Of a DNA stretch of 64,000 nucleotides, positions 32,614-44,298 are shown piece by piece. The translations under genes were made by a program, and so were the position numbers. Source of the DNA: Cristatella mucedo (lineage: Eukaryota; Bryozoa; Phylactolaemata; Cristatellidae); the NCBI GenBank assembly GCA_009760855.2, contig WPIO01000130.1, forward strand, positions 823,501 to 887,500, in the 5' to 3' direction. How positions within the stretch are numbered: position 1 is the first letter of the stretch; every line of letters begins with the position of its first letter. The notes beneath the pieces were generated by a model. The model did no database searches. It was given only the letters and a program-made list of their open reading frames with translations, and was not told the DNA's origin.

Positions 32614-33094
32614 TCAGGCTGCCGTGCATGATGACCACCTGTGACATAGTGGCTGAGCAGCACTCATGGACATGCTGAGCTGTGTCTACTGATGGCTCAG
32701 GTACCTCTAATGTGCTCTGGTAACAGCAATGGTGAGTGGCAGCAGTATATTGATATACTGCCGATGCTAAGGTTGCTTGTATTAGTCAACTGTAGGGCGA
32801 GCCGCATGCGGTTGACCAGCTGTCAGCAAATACACGATGCAGTGATCGAGCATCTTCGTGTGATGCACTGAATTTTTGGATGTAGATCAAATTCTTTTTC
32901 TCTTGCACATAGACGTTCACCTCTGCATCTGCCAAACATCCGTGAACCTGGTGATAAGAATGCTAACTGAGACGTGCAAGCGACACTGGTGACTGCTTCT
33001 GGTATCCAATTACCATATTTATCAATACATCACACATCATGGTGCATATTCACCTTTATGTAAACAAGTGTATCTGTGAGCTCGACTGTAGAAT
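32614..33094 (+). other. Presumed NDUFS3 3' UTR and downstream DNA
   Basis: Follows the NDUFS3 stop codon. A small hairpin CAGTATAT-TG-ATATACTG lies near 32745. I see no canonical AATAAA. Confidence 0.4.
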
Positions 33095-34190
33095 ACTAGC
33101 ATGAATTATTCAGCTGCCGTGGGTAATTCTCTGTCCCCTGTCTCTGTATCACCGTCTGTAACTCCACAAAGCCATAAAGACTGTGGGTATTACCCAGGAG
33201 GGTTTTGTATAGCGCTCTCACAGCCTAAGCGGATTTTGGTACGCATTCGGTAGCCAACAGACTTCGTCTCACGCAACAAAGAGAAAGTGGGAAGCGTAGC
33301 AGAGTCAGGAGGGCAATTGAGGTAGTGAGTAGCATGTGAGTAGCAGCTCAGGACCGCTGAAAAGGATGAGTCATAGTTGGCAGCAGGAGAGTAGTTGTCG
33401 TTGCGTAAGAATTGTGGAAGCAAGTTCCAGAGTCTAGGACCTGCAGAGCTAAAGCTTCTGTAGCCAACGGTCTTTAACTGGAGGAATGGAAAAGCTAATC
33501 TATTGTCCACACAGGACCTGAGGGCGCGAAGAGGCTGAAACTGGTGCAGCAGTTCACCTAGGTACGAAGGAGCTAAGCCGTGGCGGGCCTTGTGGGTCAG
33601 CGTAAGAACTTTGCTCTGTATTCTTTGCTCAACCGGCAACCATCCTAGCTCTTTCAGCAGAGGTGACACGTGCTCAAACCGCTGGGACTTGAAGACCAGC
33701 CTTGCAGCCATATTCATAGTCAGCTGTAGTGGCATAATAGCTTTCTTTGGCAGCCCAGCCAAAAGGGAATTACAATAATCAAGCCGAGACAGAACTAAGG
33801 AGCTAGTTAATTTTTTTACAAGCCACTGTGGGAGACAGCTTCTAATCTTAGATAGGAATCGAAGTGATGGCTATCTGTAGAAGCAGTCTTCAGAATGAAG
33901 CTTTTAAAATGTAGGTAGCTGTCGAAAACGACACCTAAATTTCGGGCACGTGAAGGTTGCTCAACAGCATCACCTATTAGAAGAGCAAAGCCTTTTAATC
34001 CAGCCACACGCTTAGGGTGTCCGATGAGCAGCAATTCGATTTTATCGTCATTTAGTTTCAAGAAGTTTTCCGACATCCAGGATCGAATGTCGGCAAGGCA
34101 AGCATTCAGTTTATCAGCTGCTGCAGCAAATTCCGACAGCTGATCTCTGTGCCTGATTAACATAGCTATCACGAAATCTTAAGCTATAAG
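33095..34190 (-). mobile_element. LINE-B copy, 5'-truncated and broken
   Basis: Minus-strand L2/CR1-like C-terminal region in two frames. 34172-33816 includes LADIRSWMSENFLKLNDDK and ARNLGVVFDSYL; 33762-33190 includes AARLVFKSQRFEHVSPLL and GWLPVEQRIQ. A frameshift lies near 33770-33815. The 3' end (GGAGTTACAGACGGTGATAC read on the minus strand) is at about 33145. It is the longest LINE-B copy and shows that LINE-B is a relative of LINE-A. Confidence 0.8.
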
Positions 34191-34985
34191 AAAAATCGGC
34201 AGCAAGTCAGTCACGTCAAACGGCTAACTCTTCGGTGATGTTTTGGAACTCTGACTAGCCGAGAATCAGCTGACCGGCATTGTGAGCCAAGGAATACAGA
34301 TAAGCCAAGACCTAAATTTCTAGAAACTGAAAATTGCTCACTTACAAACTATCAGTCTTTCTTTTCACTACGTGATCACCTATTTTGTTGTATTTTATGC
34401 AGTTACCGTGTCCAAGAAGTCGACTAAAATTTAAGTATGTGTCATTGTATGCATCGTCGCAGTCTGTGACCGGTGTTGCAAAACGCCACACTAAGTTTGG
34501 AACACGTTTGAAAAGTGCAACCAGCATTACTTTAATCAAAAGTAACTGCAGTGAGTGAAGAGAGCCCTCAAACACTTAGCACTAAGTTTCATAAACGCGA
34601 ATGCTGTCAAAGTGGGTCTTGCTGCCTTGCTCCAGCAGGACTGCCTACTTCCGTTGTGCAGGGCAGCTTAGATTCAATCACCAGCTCCGCCGGCTGGTCG
34701 CACGTGTAGCCTAGTCAGTAGTCCGGGGCTCAGTGAAGGCCCCCCAAGAGTGTCGATTGGCAGTACCGAGGCAATAGCCAATCAAAGTGGATTATCTCAT
34801 TTTGTACAAATGTCTCACCGGACAGTTATTTACTTGGTCACGCCACATACCCCACTGTGCACACGCACAGTATCAGGCCGTGATTGTGCTCAGTGGCCCG
34901 GGGTGGTAACCAGCAATGTGTGTGGCAGTAGCTATCCGAAGCCCAATGCAGGGTTTGACTCGACTAACAGCCGAGACGACGGAAC
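34191..34985. other. Intergenic, nothing recognised
   Basis: No gene, RNA or repeat that I can support. Confidence 0.35.
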
Positions 34986-34987
34986 TG

Positions 34988-35157
34988 CTACCGCGGCCCC
35001 ACCTTCTTCGAACTGTCGTTTAGCTCCTTCATGCCTTTCTGCACTTCCTGGGTGAACGTTTTGCTAAAGTCCGAAGCACGCTTTAGCTTGAAAGCGGCTT
35101 CACGCTTCAGGTTGTCGACGACGGGCGAATCCCGCAGTTTGGCAATTTCTTCTTGGC
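34988..35157 (-). CDS. Candidate terminal exon of an unidentified gene
   Basis: On the minus strand a polypyrimidine stretch and CAG acceptor (35158-35160 side) precede an open stretch of about 56 codons ending in TAG. It encodes a charged helical peptide (QEEIAKLRDSPVVDNLKREA near its start, KELNDSSKKVGPR at its end). Composition is protein-like, unlike nearby frames, but I recognise no family and found no upstream exon between here and 39 kb. It could be a last exon, a retrocopy fragment or chance. Confidence 0.3.
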
Positions 35158-35379
35158 CTGCGGCAGAAATTGTCACCTGATGAGCTGGCAGAACATGACC
35201 AGTGGAAAATATGCCAAACGAATCGCTCGGCATGCTTAGCACAATGACGGTTGCGATGCACACACCTATATCTTTTCCTCTGTGCATGAGGTATGCCGTT
35301 ATCTGAGCTGCTCTTCGGATGGGGTAGCTTTCTGACAGCTGCAACGATGGCATTCGAAGCTGTGTGACCTTGTGAAAAT

Positions 35380-36050
35380 ACAGGCGTGCTTAGACGAGGG
35401 TACCTCAAAAATGTCGGTCCGTGCATTTGTGACGTCCTGTCTAGACTTCGGTAATTCATTACTTGTGGTCTTCCTGTCTGTCCACCAATAAGCTTCCAGT
35501 GGGTGCAAAACTCCCATAAAGCAGCCTATCGACTCTGCCACTCACTTTTTTAGTTTCCTTCAACGCTCTTGGTTCGGTCAACCAGGAGTCAATCAGGAAT
35601 ACTTCCTTTTTTGCATCGCTCCACGTGCTTTCCTAGGCACTTTACTTGTGCTTAAAATGAAGCATGACAACCGGTTAGTCATAACATGCACAAGGTCAGC
35701 ACATAATGGACAATTCACACTGGTGGAGCAAATGCTGTGAGGTTCAGATCGATTTTTTAACTTCCTTTTCATTTTCGTCATGTCACAGAATGTCGTGGCA
35801 TCTGTCGGTAGCGATTTCAGACTACAGAAACATAGGAACTTGACTTCAAAAAGAAGCTAAACTCCCGTCCTACCTGCTCCTCTCAGCATTTGCTGCAAAG
35901 TCCATGCAAATTGTCTGTTATGTGCTGATGCGAGCGGACATTGAACATGCTATCACTAATCAAGTGACATAAGTCAGTTCCGCAATTCTTCAAGTGTCTG
36001 AAAAGAGATTTAGCTATATTGGGGCACTATACAAATACACTATGCAAAAA
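35380..36050 (+). mobile_element. Degraded LINE-A 3' fragment
   Basis: Blocks CAGGCGTGCTTAGACGAGG, GTGCATTTGTGACGTCCTG and a terminal stem region (AAAAGAGATTTAGC, then GGGGCACTATACAAATACAC) match the family. No (ATT)n tail. Confidence 0.6.
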
Positions 36051-36414
36051 AGCTAGCGCCATAAAAGAGGCTACTGTGGCACTACACTGTCTGCACTGGT
36101 CAGAGTAGACTTGGCATGCTGGAGGTAGCTGATTCCACACACTGCAATGCCGACACGTTCCTGTAGGGGGGGATGTGATAGCAATAAAAAAAAGTCCGGC
36201 TGTTGGTAGTCGGGAGCGTTGTTTACAGTTACATGCTAACTTGAAAATATCCTTCCCATATAGGCAGATAAGGAAACATGAAATGGTATGCACTGGAACT
36301 GAACAAGACGAGTCAATATCGAAAGTGGTAAACTTTAACTATCATATCTAGCCACTATCAGTGATGGCAGCAGTAAATGTTGCATAGAGCCAACTGAATG
36401 CTAAGGGTCAGCAC

Positions 36415-36580
36415 GTACAACAGCCTCATTTGCATAGCAATAGAAAAGTCTAAGCGACTGTCGCCCCCTTCCAGCAGGCCATAAAGGCTTCGTTTCGGTA
36501 TGACTTGAGCACACGACCAGGGTGTAGGAATGCAAGCACCTAAACCCTCGGCTAAGGTACGAGGGCTTCGCCCCACGTGC
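36415..36580 (-). mobile_element. Diverged SINE S1
   Basis: Reverse-strand copy with tail AACAGCCTCATTTGCATAGC and a degraded tRNA-like head ending near CCTCGGCTAAGG. Confidence 0.5.
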
Positions 36581-37054
36581 CTTAGCCGAGCGTTCCTGGG
36601 TCAACGGTACTCGCTGCAGTGTGCAGCCATCGGGGCGGCAGTGCACTGCAAGGAATGCAGGAAAAGTCAACAGAATTAAATACTGAACTCGGGCCCCGTG
36701 TGCAACATGCAAATCGGTGCAATGCTCATGCTGAGGATAGCCACACGTTCAGCCGTAACTTGACATACCATCGAGTGCACACAAGCAAGGCAAAAGTGCA
36801 TGCCAAGGCACGGGCAGCGCCGTTAACAACGGCATGACCGCTGCACAAGCAAAACTATTACAAACGATCCAGCTCAATTGGAAAGAGGGAGCATGCTGTG
36901 CATTTGGCACGACTAATGGATGGACGCACCAACTTGCCTTTTCCACGAGCTGAGCGTTGTTAACCAAGTACCTACAGCAAGCGACACGACCTACTGGCTG
37001 ACAGCACAAGCAAGTGGCAGGTATGCACAATCGTGCACACACAGGGCGTCGGCA

Positions 37055-37135
37055 CATATAACAATAATAAAATAATAATGAAACATTTGCACAGCACCCT
37101 AAAAGAGCTAAATCTCTTTCCTATACACTTCACAC
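37055..37135 (-). mobile_element. LINE-A 3'-tail remnant
   Basis: ACAATAATAAAATAATAATG followed by GAGCTAAATCTCTTTCC is the reverse complement of the LINE-A tail and terminal stem. Confidence 0.6.
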
Positions 37136-37139
37136 ATGC

Positions 37140-39403
37140 TGAACCAGAAGCGGTTCAACGGCATGCACAATTGATGGCATGCAAAATTTCAGCTCGCATA
37201 CGCACAGAAGAAGTATAATAGGCACGAACTCGGCGAATGGTGACCGGGACCAGGTGGATGTGTGGCATAATTGTCGCCAAGCGAGAGGTATGCAGCAGCA
37301 GTTTCAGTCGGTAGCGAGTTTCTCAAGCTTTGGGAGGATATGAATTGAAGGACCCGCCGTGAGACATACAGGACAGCGAGATGAGCAAGCAGCTCAGAGC
37401 GCCAAAGCTGCCTGCTGCTAAAAGCATGATCGGCGGGGCACTGCAGCGGGTCGACGGACACCGCATTCACACTCCACACCAGAGCAGCACTGCAGCCGCG
37501 ATGCTTTCACTGGCTACCCACAGGTAGTCGAGACTCGCGGTACTCTCTCTCTCGCGGCTAGGCTGAGCAGCGAGGCGAAGCCCTGGTCGCGAGACCGGCT
37601 GTTCCACGTGCAGAAAAAAAAAGTGCCGTACGGACGGTGGTACCTTGCGCAAGGCCGACCTACGAAATAAATCTCGGCGCTGGGGCCACCGGACTATTGC
37701 AGATTTGCCGGGTGCCTAGGGCGCGGCTTTGACTAGAGTTTCCAAAGACCAGTTAAAAGTATCGGCAAGCAGGTCAGAGCCGCCCAGAGGCAGTCTGGAG
37801 TCATCGGCGAAAGCCTTGACTACTGCAGGCAAAAAAGGTGTTCGCTTGAGCGCCAGCGTGTAAAACGCTATGTGACAGCCAGCTGAGGATTTCATTCGGT
37901 TTACATTTTCAACTTTGCCAGTCAATGGTCCATTGAGAAGCATGCCATTCAACCAGTTAGACGCCTGCCGGGTGGCCGGCCAGCTGCAGTCTGCAATATC
38001 CGTCAATATGGAGTCCACTTTAGGGGGAGGTCAAAGTGTCTTGTAACTCGGACCGTCATTTTACAGTGAGCAGCCGGCAGGCTTAGTCGCGGCATAGCCA
38101 GGCACAACACCAGCCCATAATGGTCTACGAGAGAAAATGTCCGCCAGTCGCGTTCTAAAACTGAAAGCAGCTATAAACAGACGAATAGACGAGCCAGAAA
38201 GCCCGGTGAATTCTTGTTCTTGGCAAAAACCACTCGAAATAATTGTGCAAGCGCTACCGCGACGTCGCAACAACAGAACTGGACTCGTCGACGGGTCATC
38301 GCTTTAAGCGCGTCCCAAGCCATCCCAACCGCTGCAGTACACCCTATTAATAGCTGCACCCCAGACAAAAACGTGATGGTGGGTGGGTGAACCGAGGGTG
38401 AGTGAACGGCTGCAGAGACAAGTGCTGGTGAAAAGGCGGCGTGCTAAATCAACCAAATAAAGACTGCGACATATTTAAAATTCGCATTTCATGAATTACA
38501 ACGGCTTGGAAAGTTTTTGTGTGAATACATAGCTGAGGCAGCATATACGCTGAAGCCATGCAATAGGCAGTCAGCTGTGCCCTAGCAGTTGAGAGCTCGA
38601 GGTTTTGAGCCCGGCAGTAATTGCGCTAGACCTCGGGTCGGGCAGTTATGAAGCTGTCTGGGCGCCGTGCGAGACTTTTTGCAAGCCATGTGGCTGTTTT
38701 TGGACGCCTGTCCGGCGCTGTCGAATAGAGACTACGCTATGGATATGTACTTGTTATATTAAAGTATGGAAGCACTTCGCTGCTGCCGTGTTCCGCTCGC
38801 GTCAGCGAGCACCTGCGCCCATCGGCGCTGCATCTTCAAGTCACTAGTCGCTGCGATATCCAAGGCTCAGATCTTAACCGATATTTGTTTCGCATTGGCT
38901 GGTTTGGCACCGCTGCGTGCGCGGTATTTGCGGCCTAGTTCTCTCCGGGCGTGGAAGCCGCTCCGCCTCACTTGTAGCACTAGCGCCGCGGAGACGCAAC
39001 TCAAAAAATGCTTGCGAGATACCTTCGGCGAACTGCGTCTGCTGCATAAGTGTCAGATATATGCCACGCAGCTCTAGACGTACCTCAATAAAGCACGCAG
39101 CGGCATTGCCAAGACCCGAAGGGCCACAACACACAACACCCCGACTTCGTAGAATGGCTTAAAATTCCTCCGCTGTAGACCTCGGTAGCATTGCAATGCA
39201 GAAGTCTGCGAGGAGAATAACAATATTGATAATGATTAACCCCTATAATAAGGTTTTTTTGGTAATTATATAGTGAGTCAGTCCATCACAATTCTATAAC
39301 GCCTTTCTAATACTATTACATGATAATCACAATTACATAATGACTGCACTAGATGATTGCATAAAATGCATTATTGCGTAACTGGTTAGTACATAACTTT
39401 ACG
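37140..39403. other. Intergenic, no gene recognised
   Basis: Moderately GC-rich DNA, becoming AT-rich from about 39200. Minus-strand frames at 37716-38018 and 38171-38368 were considered as exons but lack domains and clear splice signals. I see no other feature. Confidence 0.4.
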
Positions 39404-39411
39404 ATCTAGAA
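39404..39411. repeat. Target-site duplication, left copy (ATCTAGAA)
   Basis: Eight bases immediately outside the hAT terminus CAGTGG, identical to 62230-62237. The length and nTCTAGAn pattern are typical of hAT insertion. Confidence 0.9.
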
Positions 39412-39551
39412 CAGTGGATCTCAATCCTGCCAATGCTGCAACCCGTTAATACAGTTCCTCGTGTTGTGGCAACCCCAACCGTAAAATTATCGTGTGCAAA
39501 ATGTGGAAATGCGTGTTTTCCAATTGTCTTAGGCGACCCCTGCGAAAGGGG

Positions 39552-39687
39552 TTGATGAGTGTTTTTTTCCCTTTTGAGACATAGTGACGTTTTTCTCCAA
39601 CCTCGGTTCTACTGTCGGTTGTCAAAAAACTCCCCGATATCACAAAATGAAAAACCTCTCATCACTAAATTCAGTCGCTTGTGTTAC
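39552..39687 (+). repeat. Polinton left terminal inverted repeat
   Basis: It matches the reverse complement of 62044-62178 with about a dozen differences and one T-run indel. It runs from TTGATGAGTG to TCGCTTGTGTTAC. Confidence 0.92.
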
Positions 39688-39742
39688 CTTGTTGAATGAA
39701 CTGATAGTTTTAATATTTAATTAGCAGAAATATTTTTACCTT

Positions 39743-42700
39743 ATGTCGCAAATGTCTTCTCAATTAAGACAAAGAAATTCTTTTCCTTTCGAATCTAGAA
39801 GGTTAATGAATATTGATTTTCCTTCAGCAAGTAGAAAATACATTGGAAAAAAGGAAGACTTGATAAAGTTGGTTTTATAGAACCAGTTGTTTCTGCTTGT
39901 GGAAATACCTTAACTTTTCTTTATAAAACAAAAAGAACATATGCAAACTTTGAATCACTTAATGAGTTCTTAGATATCAAACAAATGAATTACTTGAAAA
40001 AGTTAGAAGATCATGGAAATTTATTAGAGTCCATTTTAAAATATCATTCGATATGAAAATGTTTGATAATGGAGAAAGAGAAAGAAAAGGAGCACAGTCA
40101 AAATCAATGTTAACTATGGATAGTGAGTCAACAAACTCAATTTATGAAAAAATAATGCTTTCATTAGGAACTAATTCTGAGATGTTGGTAGAACGAAATG
40201 TTTGATCTGGATGGTTATTTATTGGTTATCATTCATTTTCTGTTGTTATTTCTAAATACGCACCTCTTCGTGGAGGGACATATGTTGAAACACCTATATA
40301 TCTTTTGTAATAAAAAGCGTATAATTAATTTAAAAAATCTTAATGACGAGTTTTGTGCTCTATGGTGTGTTTTAAGATCTTTAAATCCAGTAGATAGGAA
40401 TAAATGAAAAATAAATGACTTTAAAACAATATTAGCTAATAATTACTCTCATTTGATTAATGAAATTGAATGGCCGTTAATGGTTAAAGACATTGATAAG
40501 TTAGAGAAAGCAATGAATGTTAGTATAAATGTTTACTCATGCGGGTATAAAGAGTCAAGAGTTTCTCCGTTAAGAGTTGTATAAAAATCAAATGGGAAAG
40601 AAGGACGTCATGTAAATCTTGTATTATTTATTAAAGATGAAAAAGGACATTATATGTTGATTAGCAACTTTAATTCATTATGTAGACCAGCAAACTCTGG
40701 AGGAAAACAGTATTATTGCCATAGATGTTTAAATAGATTCTTTGATAAAAAACAAGTAACTGATCATTTAGAATTGTGTGAAAGTATAAATCTGGAGCTA
40801 CTGTTTATGTACTGCCAGATGAAGATAGTAAGTTTGTTAAGTTTGATTCTTTCAAACATCTTAATACACTTCCATATGTTTATTATGCTGATTTTGAATG
40901 TATAATTGAAAAACAAGTAAATTGTTCGACACACTCCATGTTCAGCTGCTTTTGTTATTATTGATTGGAAAGGAGAAGTTGTTGATATGCTTATGAACGT
41001 TGGATCTGATTGCGTATTTTAAGTTTTTACAAAGATTATTTGACGTATCAGATTTCTTGAAAAGTACATCGATTGAACATAATTCAGAAAGTAAAATGGA
41101 TGACTTAACTGAAAGTGAAATTGAAGAACATGAAGAAGCTATTTTCTGCTGGATGTGTAAAGAACCATTCAATTCAAAAAAGAGTGATATGAGAAAAGTT
41201 CACGATCATTGTCATCTAAAAAATAAATATAGAGGCCCTGCTCATCATATTTGACTCTTAAAAGCTGGAATGGATTTCAAAAAATGGCAACTCCCAGTTA
41301 TATTTCATAACTTTAGAGGATATGATTCACACATAATTTTTAAAGCACTTGAAAATTTTAGTGTTGAAGCAGAACCATTAGCAAACAATCTTGAGAAGTA
41401 TATGATGTTAAGGGTTAAGGATATAGTTTTTAAGGATAGTGCTCAATTTATGCTTGGTTTATTACACTTCATAGCATCAACAATGGGTAAAACAATTGAT
41501 TGTTTCCCAATTTCTAATAGAGTTTTAAGTGAACTTCATCTAAATAAAAACCTTAATATGCTGGCAACTAAAGGAGAGTATCCTTATGAGTTCATGAATT
41601 CGTTTGAAAAGTTTTTCGTTTCATCTCTTCCAAACAAGGATGATTTTTACTCAACTGTTTACATGACTGGAATATCTAATGAAAGTTATGAAAAAGCAAA
41701 TGATGTTTGGAAAGAGTTTGATTGTAAAAATATGTTAGAGTACCATAATTTATATCTTTTAACAGACGTCCTATTACTTGCAGATTGTTTCGAAAGTTTT
41801 AGAAAGGTTTGATATCAAAACTAAAACTAGATCCTGCAAACTTTGTAACAACACCAAACTTCTCATGGAGTGCAGTATTCTGGTTTTCAGGAGTAAAGAT
41901 TGAGTTGTTGGCTGATAGAGACAATTATGACATATTTAAAAAATCTATTCCTGGAGGAATATGTCAGATTAATAGTTAATAGACTTGTTAAAACAAATAA
42001 TCCATAAGTTCCTGATTATGTTAAGGATAAACCAACAACATGGATAACTTATCAAGATGCTACAAGTCTCTATCCTATAGCAATGATGGAACTTCTTCTA
42101 AAAGGAAAAATTGAACAAGTTTCAAATGAGGGGTGGAGTATTGATAGTATTCTTAAGTTAGAAGATGAATTAGACATTGGTTACTTCTTTGTTGTTGATA
42201 TTGAATACGATCCAAAAACTAAAGAGTATTACCCTGATCTACGCAATGAATATCCATTATGTGCTTGTAATAGAGTTGTTTATTGTAGTGAATATTCAAA
42301 CTTTCAAAATAAGTTTAAAACAGGAGCAAGCAATGTTCCAAAGTTAATGTGTGACTTTCAACCAAAGAAGAATTATCTTCTTCATTATAGTTATTTAAAA
42401 TTCTGTTTGACACATGGAATGGTGTGTGATGTAAAGAAAGTTTTAAAGTTTAAACAATCTAGATGGCTTAAACCATATATTGAAACGTGTGCTGAAATGA
42501 AAGCATTAAATTCAAGTAAAAAGTTTTTAAGAAATCTTTGAAAACTTATAATGAATTCATTTTATGGTAAAACTTGTGAAGATGTTGAAAAAAGAGTTAA
42601 AACTTATTTAGTTAGTACTATTGATGAAATAGGAAAAAAGAAATTCAATAAACGAATAAGAGATCCAAAAATGGTAACTTTAGAGACTTTGGAAAATCGT

Positions 42701-43391
42701 TGACAATATTTCAAATGAATCAATCGAAAACAAAATTGAATAAACCAATATTTATCGGTAGTGCAATTCTAGATTTATCAAATTTACATATGCAAAAGTT
42801 GTATTATGATGTTATAAAACCGAAATATGGAAATAAGGTTAGTTTAATCTATACCGACACTGATTCTTTAATTATGAATATTGAAACACCTAATTTTTAC
42901 GATGATATGAAAGCAATGCCTGATTATTTCAATGTTGATGCAATTGGTAAATTTAAGGGTGAAACACAAGGAAATGTAATTTCAGAAATATGTGCTTTAA
43001 GACCAAAATTATACTCTGTAAGTATTGTTGACGCTGAAAGAAAAGCTGCTGCAAAAGGAGTAACAAAAGCAGTTTTAACTAAAACGATGGGTCATGACAC
43101 GTTTGTTAGTTGTTTAACTGATAGTATAGAAATTTTCAAAAGTAAACAAATGAAAAGTTTAATGAAAAACAAATTAGGAAGTTTCATAAAATATCTCAAG
43201 ATAAACACGAGCTATTTACTAATGAGTTGGAAAAAGTTGCACTATCAGCATTTGAATCAAAACGTTACTGGTTAGATTGTGGATGTTGTAGTTATGCTTA
43301 TGGTCATTATAAGATTGCTAAAGCTTTAAGTGAAGGAACTAATCCAGGTCGATGTGAAGTTTGTAATATTGATATGGATATCAAAAAATGA
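39743..43391 (+). pseudogene. Protein-primed family B DNA polymerase (broken)
   Basis: Polinton replicase, expected to initiate from a terminal protein. In order: N-terminal region near 39743; a block around SGWLF and KYAPLRGGTY (about 40200-40280); LWCVLRSLNP; exonuclease motif I DFE (40890-40898); a Cys/His cluster CWMCKEPF...HDHCHLKN (about 41148-41224) typical of Polinton PolB; FHNFRGYDSH; a palm motif near DATSLYPIAM (about 42060); NSFYGKT (about 42552); and catalytic YTDTDS (42850-42867). It ends with YGHYKI followed by a Cys-rich tail. About 1,200 codons with at least eight stops or frameshifts (for example near 40190, 40310, 40920, 41254, 41980, 42540, 42705, 43190). The exonuclease and polymerase aspartates survive, but the frame does not. 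Confidence 0.93.
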
Positions 43392-43421
43392 AGCATGAAT
43401 TAATAAAAATTTTCTCATTAT

Positions 43422-43431
43422 TATAGAAATG
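43422..43431 (+). promoter_or_regulatory. Polinton start motif TATAGAAATG
   Basis: TATAG lies a few bases before the ATG. This is one of about twenty similar motifs (TATATAGAAATG, TATAGGAAATG, TATAGAATG) abutting gene starts on both strands of the element. The function as a promoter with a near-leaderless transcript is inferred. Confidence 0.6.
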
Positions 43432-43683
43432 GAAAAAGAAAATCCAGAGTTTTTAAAAGTTGAAGAAGAGGAGTTAATATCAGACACACAATCTAAATGT
43501 TATGAACCAGAATCAGAATCAGAATCCGAGTCTGCACCAGAATCTGAATCCGAGTCTGAACCAGAATCTGAATCCGAGTGTGACGCAGAATCTGAATCAG
43601 CTGAAGATGACTTCACTTTTTATAGTAAAGCTGATATACCTCCACTTCGAAGTGATTATTTAAATGAAGAAACTGAATTATAA
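43429..43683 (+). CDS. Small acidic Ser-Glu repeat protein
   Basis: 84 residues, intact. The N-terminal part is acidic (KVEEEELISD), the centre is a low-complexity run of (E)SESESE/PESESE repeats, and the C-terminus reads FYSKADIPPLRSDYLNEE. It starts at a canonical TATAGAAATG motif right after the polymerase. Unknown family; acidic repeats could act as a chaperone-like or phosphorylated linker, but no function is supported. Confidence 0.7.
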   Translation: MEKENPEFLKVEEEELISDTQSKCYEPESESESESAPESESESEPESESECDAESESAEDDFTFYSKADIPPLRSDYLNEETEL

Positions 43684-43705
43684 AAATATTTATACTTATA
43701 TAGAA

Positions 43706-43981
43706 ATCGATGTCTCAAGAATTCTAAGCTGTGAACAATCTAGAGAAATGGCAGTAAAGATCTGTCTTCAAAAACTGAAAGGTAATGATCAGCGTATAGT
43801 TAGACACTCACTTGATAAACTTATTCCAGATTTTGATAGTTCATTTGTTAGTGTTCTTATAGAAATGTGTGAAGCTTCTGATAAACTAATGGAATGTAGA
43901 TGTAAGATAAATGAAATGCTTGAAGAAGCAGCTAAAAAATCAAAAACACCAAAAATAAAACAAGGTGTGCAAATTCATTAA
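43706..43981 (+). pseudogene. Tandem family member 1 (start codon lost)
   Basis: The body encodes about 91 residues with SRILSCEQSREMAVKICLQK and FVSVLIEMCEASDKLMEC. It is homologous to the next two genes, which read SRILCCDYALRIAKDL and ISILLQVCDEHDKM in the same places. The start motif TATATAGAAATC ends in ATC (43706-43708) where its siblings have ATG, so the original start seems mutated. A longer in-frame ATG at 43664 lies inside the previous gene and upstream of the motif, and is unlikely to be authentic. Unknown function; helical, possibly a death-fold-like small domain, but this is speculation. Confidence 0.7.
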
Positions 43982-44015
43982 GTGTATTAAATAAATTTTC
44001 AACCTTATATAGAAA

Positions 44016-44273
44016 ATGGATTTTGATGAAAAATTTGAAAAGATTATTAAATATGATGATATGCGACCTCATGTGTTTAATATTTGTTTAGCCAAATTAA
44101 AAATTTCTTCTCCTCCTAATAATCAATTAGTTGATTGTAAATCTTATCAAACTTTAAAAGGATTAGACTCAACAAGTATTGACATTCTTTTGGAGCTTAC
44201 CGATTCTTATGAGAGGCTTTATGAATGTATAAAAAATAATCTAGAAGAACTAAATAGAATCATAATGAATTAA
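44016..44273 (+). CDS. Tandem family member 2
   Basis: 85 residues, intact, starting at TTATATAGAAAATG. Pattern shared with its neighbours: acidic start (MDFDEKFEKII), helix with FNICLAKLK, then STSIDILLELTDSYERLYEC. Divergence between the three copies is large, so the duplication is old and pre-dates this insertion. No known family recognised. Confidence 0.75.
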   Translation: MDFDEKFEKIIKYDDMRPHVFNICLAKLKISSPPNNQLVDCKSYQTLKGLDSTSIDILLELTDSYERLYECIKNNLEELNRIIMN

Positions 44274-44298
44274 ATAAATTTTAAACTTTATATAGGAA

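Noticed and set aside
37716-38368. Minus-strand frames considered as exons of a gene joined to the candidate exon at 34988-35157
   Set aside because: No good donor or acceptor sites in matching phase, and no recognisable domain.
43664-43705. ATG at 43664 as start of the first tandem family gene
   Set aside because: It lies inside the preceding gene and upstream of the start motif; sibling genes begin at the motif, so ATC at 43706 is the better, mutated, start.
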